From the NCBI GenBank assembly GCA_021153165.1, contig JAGKTZ010000028.1, positions 1 to 32,208 of the forward strand: DNA of 32,208 nt, written 5' to 3'. This document shows positions 25,697-32,208 of this stretch, piece after piece (position 1 is the stretch's first letter; every line of letters starts with the position of its first letter). The position numbers were made by a program, and so were the translations under genes. Source of the DNA: Prevotellaceae bacterium. Its GTDB lineage: Bacteria > Bacteroidota > Bacteroidia > Bacteroidales > Bacteroidaceae. Below the pieces are notes generated by a model, which worked only from the letters and a program-made list of their open reading frames with translations, ran no database searches and was not told the origin of the DNA.

Positions 25697-26776
25697 TTAC
25701 TTCACTGGTTCTCCCTCGATAGAAAGGACACCACCACTCAGTGGTGAAAGGGTGACACGAGTGGTAAACTTCTTGTTGAAAAGGTCTCCTCCGAGATGCT
25801 CGACGCGTCCAAACTGTGCAAAAGGTGTCGTAAGACTCTGGAGCACTTTGCCACCACCAGAAAGTGTCACCTTTACCTTTTCTGGCACGATGTAGCGCAG
25901 ATCAAGTATTTCTTTCGCCTTGCCTTTCTTGGCGTTTGGATTTGCTGGTTGCACAGCAGGCAGTGTGTGCAGATTCTCCACGGTAATGGTGTAGGGTTCG
26001 CCTGCTAAATCGTCGGCATCAACGCAGCCTTTATGCTTTGAGAAACGGAAGAGTATGTGGTCCGTTACCTCTGCGGTAGGGATGTAATCAAATGCCATAA
26101 CAAACTGCTGGCTTGTCTCTGTGCCCTTAAAGCATTGCATCAATGCTTGCTCTTGCACGTCTAAACTCTGAAGCATTAGTTTCAACTGCTCGCCATCCGT
26201 AGGCATAAAGTCGGCTTGCCCCTTTGCCAACAGGGCGCGATTTTCACGAATATCAAGGATTTCTTCGGCTGTCAACTCTGCCATTTTCATCATGCTTGTG
26301 GCTGCAAGGATTTCCTCTGTCTTATAATTGTCGGCATCATATACTGTGCTGACCAACTGCTCTGCTTCGGGCAACACGAATGGCAGGGGTTGCGCCACTT
26401 GCTTATTGACAGCAAGCAAGCGACCATCATCGGTCAAGGTGACCAATGGTGCAGATGATTTGGGGTTGAGTTTGATCGTATAAACACGTGACGTATCTGC
26501 CACACCAAAGGGTTCCAGTTTGACTTCATCAAGCGTCCATACGTCATATTGTTCGGTCGTGACATCGTTCAAGCGCAAGTAGCGTTGCGCATATTTGTAA
26601 AACTCGCCAGGAATGTACGTCTTCTTTGTAGCACGTAGCGTGATATGGAATCCCGTTTGGGGCAAAAAGTAGGTGATGCCCTCTGCTGTCACCCCTGGAC
26701 GATAGGGCGACACATGAGTTTGAGCAAAAGCACTCGAGGCAGCAAAAATAGTGAGCAAAAGGAAGATCCGTTTCAT
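25697..26776 (-). CDS. Exported DUF4831 family protein
   Basis: A 359-residue exported protein with a clear signal peptide (MKRIFLLLTIFAASSAFA-Q). It resembles the DUF4831 family, found mainly in Bacteroidetes and without a known function. The mature part opens with a segment containing EGITYFLPQTGFHI and is followed by mixed alpha/beta sequence. No catalytic motif, membrane segment or T9SS tail is visible. It starts 30 nt after nnrD and is probably cotranscribed with it. Transcription should end in repeat copy D, which begins 28 nt after the stop codon. Confidence 0.85.
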   Translation of the reverse strand: MKRIFLLLTIFAASSAFAQTHVSPYRPGVTAEGITYFLPQTGFHITLRATKKTYIPGEFYKYAQRYLRLNDVTTEQYDVWTLDEVKLEPFGVADTSRVYTIKLNPKSSAPLVTLTDDGRLLAVNKQVAQPLPFVLPEAEQLVSTVYDADNYKTEEILAATSMMKMAELTAEEILDIRENRALLAKGQADFMPTDGEQLKLMLQSLDVQEQALMQCFKGTETSQQFVMAFDYIPTAEVTDHILFRFSKHKGCVDADDLAGEPYTITVENLHTLPAVQPANPNAKKGKAKEILDLRYIVPEKVKVTLSGGGKVLQSLTTPFAQFGRVEHLGGDLFNKKFTTRVTLSPLSGGVLSIEGEPVK

Positions 26777-26806
26777 ATTTGATTGTCTATATTATATATT
26801 GTCAAG

Positions 26807-28369
26807 TTATTGCTTTAATGAAATCGTTTCAGGCTTTATAATACGCCTATCAGCACGAATTGACTTCAAGGAATTAAAGGCCTTATATAAATTATCAATA
26901 ATATCAGAAGCGATCATCGTCTCCTGACTTTGCGACATGGCAGCGTAGTCTCCCGCTCTGCCATGCAGAAATACACCTAAAAGACAAGCATGCAGTGGTG
27001 CATACTGCTGAGCCAAGAATGATAAAATGATTCCAGTGAGAACGTCGCCACTGCCAGCCGTGGCCATACCATCATTGCCTGTGGTGTTGAAATAGGCTTT
27101 GCCTTCTGGAGTACAAACAGCCGTGTGATGCCCCTTTAATATTATATAAATTTGGTAGCGCGCGGCCATCTCCAGGGCTTCGTCTAATGTCGAGAAAGAG
27201 GTCTCTGAACGTATACCCATACGACGCATTTCCAAAGGATGAGGTGTAAAAATCGATTGCTTAGGAACTTGTTGCAACCATCCCTTATGAGCGGCTAAAA
27301 TATTAAGGCCGTCTGCATCTATCAACAGAGGCACTTTGGCATGACGCACTTGTTCTATGAAAGCCAAGGCGGTCTCGCCATCCGTACCAATGCCTGGACC
27401 TATCGCTAAGGCATCAAAGGAGTCTGAGGGGATGGCTTGTGTGATTTTTTCAGGATGCTTATCATGAGATACGACAGCCTCGGGCACAGCTATTTGAAGT
27501 ATATCATTGTTGAGATGAGGAGTATGAATCGTCACCTTGCCTGCACCACAACGCAAACAGGACTTTGCGCCCAGTATCGCAGCGCCTGCCATACCAAACT
27601 TACCAGAGACCAAAAGTGCATGACCAAACGTCCCCTTGTGTCCGAAATTATCCCGAGACTTCAATAGGGTGTGAATAAAATCCTCGTTGACCATCTCATA
27701 TTTCGTCTCCATCGCTTCTATTGCAGAAGCAGAAAGTCCTATATCAAGCACTTTCAATTCTCCCACAAAACATTGTGTGTCTGCAAGCAATAAGGATAAT
27801 TTTGGCAATTGAAATGTGAAAGTATAATTTGCCCTTATAATGTGAGCACGAACATTTGCAGAATTGTCCTCGGCCATAAGTCCCGAGGGCATATCTATAG
27901 AAACGACCTGAGCTGGTGAAGCATTGATAAATTTCACTAAAGCAGCAAATCCACCACTCAACACATTGTGCAATCCTGTACCAAACAAACCATCTACGAC
28001 GATAGTCTGCTCAGTCAAAACGGGGGGTTCGAATTGCGTATTTATCTCTGTAAATTTGACTTCTGCTAAATCTGATAGCCTCTTCTTGTTGATAGCACAA
28101 TCTGCACTTAGTTTCCCAGAAGGATTGATCAAATAGGTTGCTACGTCGTATCCACTCTGTATCAACAAGCGAGCGACAGCCAACGCATCTCCGCCATTAT
28201 TGCCAGGACCTGCAAAGACGACTATAGGGACAGCAATATCCCAACGCGAAATAATCTCGCGCGCTATCGCAGCGGCAGCACGTTCTATCAAATCTATGGA
28301 ACTAATTTGTTCTTCCCTTAAAGTATAGGCATCCAACTCGCCCATTTGTTGGGCTGTAGCAATCTTCAT
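26807..28369 (-). CDS. nnrD: Bifunctional NAD(P)HX epimerase / ADP-dependent dehydratase
   Basis: A metabolite-repair enzyme that restores hydrated NADH and NADPH: an N-terminal YjeF_N epimerase domain (about 1-215; FAGPGNNGGDALAVARLL, DGLFGTGL, IDMPSGL) and a C-terminal ribokinase-like ADP-dependent dehydratase (about 225-500; GHALLVSGKFGMAGAAILGA, ALAIGPGIG, DADGLN, TPHPLEM and the nucleotide site GNDGMATAGSGDVLTGI). At 520 residues it matches the fused bacterial form, and all expected motifs are present. It sits between the small HAD gene (91 nt upstream) and DUF4831 (30 nt downstream). Confidence 0.97.
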   Translation of the reverse strand: MKIATAQQMGELDAYTLREEQISSIDLIERAAAAIAREIISRWDIAVPIVVFAGPGNNGGDALAVARLLIQSGYDVATYLINPSGKLSADCAINKKRLSDLAEVKFTEINTQFEPPVLTEQTIVVDGLFGTGLHNVLSGGFAALVKFINASPAQVVSIDMPSGLMAEDNSANVRAHIIRANYTFTFQLPKLSLLLADTQCFVGELKVLDIGLSASAIEAMETKYEMVNEDFIHTLLKSRDNFGHKGTFGHALLVSGKFGMAGAAILGAKSCLRCGAGKVTIHTPHLNNDILQIAVPEAVVSHDKHPEKITQAIPSDSFDALAIGPGIGTDGETALAFIEQVRHAKVPLLIDADGLNILAAHKGWLQQVPKQSIFTPHPLEMRRMGIRSETSFSTLDEALEMAARYQIYIILKGHHTAVCTPEGKAYFNTTGNDGMATAGSGDVLTGIILSFLAQQYAPLHACLLGVFLHGRAGDYAAMSQSQETMIASDIIDNLYKAFNSLKSIRADRRIIKPETISLKQ

Positions 28370-28460
28370 TTTATACCAGACTAAGTATTATTTACTAAAC
28401 ACGTTCACGTATTTCATCAGCATAAGGTCAACTCTGTCTCAACTTCAATCTATTGGCGAC

Positions 28461-28874
28461 CTAAAACCACCATTTACGTTTTTTACGAGGTGCTTCTCCT
28501 GTCAACTTTTGATGTAAGTAATCTTCAAAAGTCATTTTTTGCGATATCAGTTGATAAATCACTCCCCAGTCAGGCAGCCCAGTCACAGAGCGGTCGTCGA
28601 TAAACAGATCTGCTTTGATTTTACGCGAATGGTGCAGCTGGTCTAACTCATCATCATCAAAATCCTTGTTGACTGCAAAGAAACGCACACCACGATCTTC
28701 GCACCATTTCACAGCCTCGTCCAATCGTTCGCCCTTACGTACAGTCCAGAGGATTAGGTGATGCCCATCATTCATCAACTGCTTTAAAGTTGCAACAGCA
28801 AAAGGTCGTTCTTTGCCAATCTGGGGGTAACGATCTTCAACAATTGTGCCATCAAAATCAACTGCTATTGTCAT
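28461..28874 (-). CDS. Small capless HAD-superfamily hydrolase
   Basis: A 137-residue cytoplasmic protein with the four HAD motifs: DFDGT (nucleophile Asp6 and acid/base Asp8), Thr44 in LWTVRKG (motif II), a Lys at 85-87 in HSRKIKAD (motif III), and DD at 93-94 in LFIDDRS (motif IV). There is no cap domain, so it may act on a macromolecular or exposed phosphate. The tail KKRKWWF is basic and aromatic. The substrate is unknown. The gene lies 33 nt after the T9SS-tailed protein and 91 nt before nnrD, suggesting a shared minus-strand transcript. Confidence 0.85.
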   Translation of the reverse strand: MTIAVDFDGTIVEDRYPQIGKERPFAVATLKQLMNDGHHLILWTVRKGERLDEAVKWCEDRGVRFFAVNKDFDDDELDQLHHSRKIKADLFIDDRSVTGLPDWGVIYQLISQKMTFEDYLHQKLTGEAPRKKRKWWF

Positions 28875-28907
28875 ATATTGTCTATTTAGTTAAATTTATT
28901 TTTGTTC

Positions 28908-30839
28908 CTATCTTTTATATTTCAAAAATTTCTTTCCTGCAACGATATATACTCCCGTTGGGCAATACATTTGGTTTCCGTTTGTCATAGCATCTATCAT
29001 CATTTTTCCATCAATCGAATGCACTGCAGGTACAGGATGAGGTTTATGACTTTGTGCTATAGCAGAGACAACAGGTGATATCGAATGCATAGTGCTTGAT
29101 GTCGTGTGCAACTCTGCACGAAACGGAGAAAGTGTACTTCCTGGCCTGACACGCACAAAGTTCATACCAGCATTATCTAATAAGTACTTACTCTCTTCCG
29201 ACTGGTCGTATTGTACCTGAGTGTAAGTCCCTTGTAAGCAATTCTTCACATTGATCACATCTGTCACCCATCCTGACGCATTGGTCCAAACTATTGCTTT
29301 CGAGGATTTGGCATCAGCGTTTTTTCTAACTAAGACCGCATTTCCTGCCTCCACTTTCTTTATCGCCTCACACTGCAATTGTCCATTTTCTACAGAAAGG
29401 CATGCTCCTGCTGATACTTCATCTGGCATTGTGCAATCAAAGGGCAAACATAGCGTTTCCCATCCTCCATCATCACTCATTTGGCGTGAATAAGTCAAGG
29501 TGCCGCTTTCTGCATAGAAGGGGTAGAGCAAGGTCAAATCTGCTCTGTCGACTATATGTGCTGCACGAATTAACTGAAAATCCGTTTCATCGCCACACGA
29601 TATAGTGAAATACCAATGCTGTGGAACTGCAGCAACAGATGCCTTGGCGACGTATATAATTGTGTTGACAGCAGGGTCGCGATATTTGAATGCTGCAAGT
29701 TGTAGCGGCAAAGACATCTTGCTTAAATCCAACACCGAGATACCAGTCCAGTCCAGTTCTGCCAAACGCTCAGCACTCCATGCTCCAGACAAGGTCATAC
29801 ATCCGTCAGACGAAATATCGGAGGCTGCAGACTCGCCTGCAACGCTTATCCCAATCGGCATCGCATGGGCAAGCAAAGCCTCGTCTAATGTCATCAAACT
29901 GATACCTGCATCGGATTTTGCCAAATATCTCACGGTCGAGTCAGCGGAAACTATATAGCCATTGTACTCCCTCCATACATACGGTTCGTCGGCAATGCAG
30001 AATTTCTCGTCCAGGGGGTTGCCTGTTGGATCATACAATGCAAAACTATTGTTTTCACAATATTTATACTGCATCAAGGGGAGCGAACCATCATTGGCAA
30101 CGCAACCATCCTGGCAGGTTTTAGTCTGTATCTGATGCGCCACGACTCTACCGTCCACATCCATCGTGTAGAGGGAGTCGCGAGCAGCTAATACCACACG
30201 GGCATCACATACGGGCAGCGACACCGTGCCCTTTTCAACGAAATCATTTGACTCGACATATATTTCTGCATGCATGCCGTTGACCAAATCATTCAGGTAA
30301 CAGCCGAAATAGCAAGACGTACCCGAGGTCATATTTGTACCCAGGCATCGTCCTTCTGTGTCATTCCTGAAATAGAATGAACCGTCGCCTACAGGGATTA
30401 TATTCCACTTTGTACCACCCTTATCAGTCGTACACAAATCTGTACCTTGGGACAAAACAGACCTGTTGTCGCGAGACGAGACGAGTTGCCACTTATCTTC
30501 ATCTCTTCGGAAATGCCAGATCAACGACGTATCAGAAGTTTCAATATGTCCATCAGAAATTTCTGCAATGACTGTAGCTTTAAGTTTCTTCTTGTTGGCT
30601 TTAGCAGACAGAGCAAATCTTTTGTATATCCACTTACCACCATCTTTCACCGAATCCCTGATGCTAATCACATAATCTCGTTCGGCGTCAATATCCTGTA
30701 TATCATATATCCTATCAAACTGCCACTTAGCAACATCTATTTCACTTTGTGCATATAGTGGTGGTGGCAAGGTGCACAATAGCGACACGAGGGTCCAAAG
30801 TAGGAAAGAACTAAGATAGCGTTTATTACTCTTCATCAT
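28908..30839 (-). CDS. Orphan exported protein with a T9SS-like C-terminal tail
   Basis: A 643-residue exported protein (signal peptide with SSFLLWTLVSLLCTL, cleavage near LYA-Q). ATG at 30839 is used; the longer version would start at GTG (30857) and put extra residues in front of the signal peptide. The N-terminal part is Cys-containing and beta-rich; about 110-190 has repeated W/Y and NRSVLS- or RCLG-like patterns that could be lectin-like, but this is uncertain. A middle segment (LSGAWSAERLAELDWTGISV) looks like a solitary leucine-rich or adhesin-type repeat. The last 40 residues (SIDGKMMIDAM, then PTGVYIVAGKKFLKYKR) resemble the T9SS-like tail of the M60 peptidase. No enzymatic motif is recognised. 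It is probably a surface-attached or secreted T9SS cargo protein. Confidence 0.8.
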   Translation of the reverse strand: MMKSNKRYLSSFLLWTLVSLLCTLPPPLYAQSEIDVAKWQFDRIYDIQDIDAERDYVISIRDSVKDGGKWIYKRFALSAKANKKKLKATVIAEISDGHIETSDTSLIWHFRRDEDKWQLVSSRDNRSVLSQGTDLCTTDKGGTKWNIIPVGDGSFYFRNDTEGRCLGTNMTSGTSCYFGCYLNDLVNGMHAEIYVESNDFVEKGTVSLPVCDARVVLAARDSLYTMDVDGRVVAHQIQTKTCQDGCVANDGSLPLMQYKYCENNSFALYDPTGNPLDEKFCIADEPYVWREYNGYIVSADSTVRYLAKSDAGISLMTLDEALLAHAMPIGISVAGESAASDISSDGCMTLSGAWSAERLAELDWTGISVLDLSKMSLPLQLAAFKYRDPAVNTIIYVAKASVAAVPQHWYFTISCGDETDFQLIRAAHIVDRADLTLLYPFYAESGTLTYSRQMSDDGGWETLCLPFDCTMPDEVSAGACLSVENGQLQCEAIKKVEAGNAVLVRKNADAKSSKAIVWTNASGWVTDVINVKNCLQGTYTQVQYDQSEESKYLLDNAGMNFVRVRPGSTLSPFRAELHTTSSTMHSISPVVSAIAQSHKPHPVPAVHSIDGKMMIDAMTNGNQMYCPTGVYIVAGKKFLKYKR

Positions 30840-30983
30840 CTTTGCACGTATATGCACCCTCGCTACTATTGGGGTGAGGATATTAAATTTGTGCGACAGG
30901 GGAACAAGACCTTTCCTATAAATTATAGCATCTATTATTCCTAAAGATATACAACGTCAAATGACTGGTTTTTAGCACAGTTA

Positions 30984-31865
30984 TCATTGTCCATCTTCTG
31001 CCAATTTCATCAAGTATTGACCATACTGGTTCTTGATCATTGGCTGCGCCAGTTCTTTAATTTTCTCCTTGTCTATCCATCCTTGCTTCAAAGCAATACC
31101 TTCGAGGCATCCCACCTTCAGACCGGTGCGTTTCTCTATCACCTCGATGAATGTAGATGCTTCGCTCAAGCTATCATGTGTACCAGTATCCAACCAAGCA
31201 AAGCCGCGGCCCAAAGTCTGCACCATCAATTCGCCATCCTCCAGGAAGCGCTGATTGACAGTCGTGATTTCCAGTTCACCACGTGCCGAGGGCTTAATCG
31301 TTTTCGCCACATCGACCACTTTGTTGGGGTAGAAATAAAGTCCTACGACGGCATAATTTGACTTGGGGTGTTGAGGTTTTTCCTCGATGCTTTTGCACTG
31401 ACCCTCTGCGTCAAATTCCACCACGCCATAGCGTTCGGGATCGTTCACACGATAACCGAACACAGTCGCCTTGCCTTCCTTTTCAGCCGTTTCGACTGCT
31501 GCAGTCAACATTGCACGAAGTCCGCTGCCGTGGAATATATTATCTCCCAAGACCAAGCAAGCACTATCGTCACCGATAAACTCTTCGCCGATGATGAAAG
31601 CTTGAGCCAGTCCGTCGGGCGAGGGTTGTTCGGCATACGAGAAGTTCACCCCATAATCCGAGCCATCACCCAGGAGACGACGGAAGGCAGGCAAATCCTG
31701 CGGAGTCGAGATGATCAGAATATCCTTAATACCCGCCAGCATCAACACCGAGATGGGATAATACACCATCGGTTTGTCGAAGATGGGGATCAACTGTTTA
31801 CTAATGCCCTTAGTAATGGGATAGAGGCGCGTACCACTACCACCAGCCAATACAATTCCTTTCAT
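30984..31865 (-). CDS. rmlA: Glucose-1-phosphate thymidylyltransferase
   Basis: RmlA makes dTDP-glucose from glucose-1-phosphate and dTTP, the first step to dTDP-L-rhamnose and other deoxysugars for surface polysaccharides. The 293-residue protein has the nucleotide-binding GGSGTRLYPIT, SKQLIPIFDKPMVYYP, the metal-binding LGDNIF, EEKPQHPKSNYAVVGLYFY and GRGFAWLDTGTHDSL, in the order expected for the RmlA long form. The usual partners rmlB, rmlC and rmlD are not in the window. The next gene downstream codes for the T9SS-tailed protein (about 145 nt). Confidence 0.97.
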   Translation of the reverse strand: MKGIVLAGGSGTRLYPITKGISKQLIPIFDKPMVYYPISVLMLAGIKDILIISTPQDLPAFRRLLGDGSDYGVNFSYAEQPSPDGLAQAFIIGEEFIGDDSACLVLGDNIFHGSGLRAMLTAAVETAEKEGKATVFGYRVNDPERYGVVEFDAEGQCKSIEEKPQHPKSNYAVVGLYFYPNKVVDVAKTIKPSARGELEITTVNQRFLEDGELMVQTLGRGFAWLDTGTHDSLSEASTFIEVIEKRTGLKVGCLEGIALKQGWIDKEKIKELAQPMIKNQYGQYLMKLAEDGQ

Positions 31866-32208
31866 ACTTATATTGTTTTAGATTTAGGTTCAAGCATTTA
31901 TTGTAATAGACAACACACGTAATCTCACTACATCAGCCACAAGTAATGCGTTACAATAGAGGGCGGTGTTGAACTTTTGACAAAAGTAGTGAAAAGAGGG
32001 CACTATGCCAAATTATCGTAAGAGTTTTTTCAAAATCAACAACAAACGTTCTAGCAGACTATTATTGAGAGCTAAACAGAGAAGAGGATTTTTGTCAAAA
32101 AATTTCGCAAAAACTGAGGGGTAAAAATCAAGCAAAATCATTCAACTGGAAAGCGGGTCGAAAATACGACAAGCACGGACAGCTTAAAATGTTCTATTTT
32201 TCCAATTT
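31866..32208. other. Upstream region of rmlA, no gene recognised
   Basis: AT-rich. It holds the rmlA promoter and a leader of about 110 nt. A 39-codon plus-strand frame (32005-32124; start MPNYRKSFF, very basic) has no supporting features and is not called. A stretch AAAAATTTCGC near 32096-32106 matches part of the core of the 3'-end repeats but without their arms. Confidence 0.5.
31981..32012 (-). promoter_or_regulatory. Promoter of rmlA
   Basis: TACTTTTG (31988-31981) matches the -7 box TAnnTTTG. TTTG stands at 32012-32009 with a 20-nt spacing, one more than the 19-nt optimum. The predicted leader is about 110 nt. Confidence 0.65.

Noticed and set aside
30840..30857. GTG start for the orphan T9SS-tailed protein
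   Set aside because: It would place six extra residues in front of a normal signal peptide; ATG at 30839 fits better.
32005..32124. 39-codon basic plus-strand frame (MPNYRKSFF...) upstream of rmlA
   Set aside because: No promoter, family similarity or context; short AT-rich frames rich in Lys/Arg codons arise by chance.

Overview
The window is a stretch of Bacteroidales chromosome, most likely from a Prevotellaceae-type organism. The reasons are Bacteroidetes-style promoters (a TAnnTTTG -7 box, with a TTTG -33 box where conserved), a PorE-type component of the type IX secretion system (T9SS), two exported proteins ending in T9SS-like C-terminal tails, a DUF4831 protein, a PepSY-like DUF2874 protein, and the gene order yceD-rpmF-fabH-era-der. 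No tRNA, rRNA, CRISPR array or intact mobile element was seen. Assignment to family level is inference.

Layout. Bases 1-250 hold a truncated IS4-type transposase remnant on the minus strand. Next come ppdK (pyruvate phosphate dikinase) and porE, both minus. At 5.6-12.9 kb on the plus strand is a host-glycan locus: nagA, a two-domain sialate O-acetylesterase (nanS) and a 1244-residue M60-like mucin-type metallopeptidase with lectin-like, discoidin-like and T9SS-tail regions. A small PepSY-like exported protein follows. From 18.1 kb down to 13.9 kb (minus) runs the core cluster yceD-rpmF-fabH-era-der. Plus-strand tlpA-like and nupG-like genes lie at 18.3-20.2 kb. The rest is minus strand: metA, pepO (M13 peptidase), an ABC-F ATPase, a DUF4831 protein, nnrD (NAD(P)HX repair), a small HAD phosphatase, an orphan T9SS-tailed surface protein and rmlA.

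How the genes fit together. NanS would remove O-acetyl groups from sialic acids. The M60 peptidase would cut the glycosylated protein backbone. NagA would feed released GlcNAc (as GlcNAc-6-P) into glycolysis. The M60 peptidase and the orphan protein look like T9SS cargo, and PorE would belong to the machine that exports or anchors them.

The most unusual feature is a family of four related intergenic elements at about 3.3, 13.6, 20.4 and 25.6 kb. They share a CCAAGACCTTTTT / AAAAAGGTCTTGG inverted-repeat module, long T runs and, in three of four, a conserved AATTTCGCGACG core. All four have the same orientation relative to the gene they follow (porE, the PepSY-like gene, metA, the DUF4831 gene). 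They occupy all four internal gaps longer than 300 bp. They look like a dispersed 3'-end or terminator repeat family. Other non-coding signals include a 15-bp hairpin upstream of metA that pairs fully only in the sense RNA, 9-bp direct repeats with 11-bp spacing at the PepSY-like promoter, a degenerate octamer tandem array between era and der, and a yceD promoter so close to the ATG that its mRNA may be nearly leaderless.
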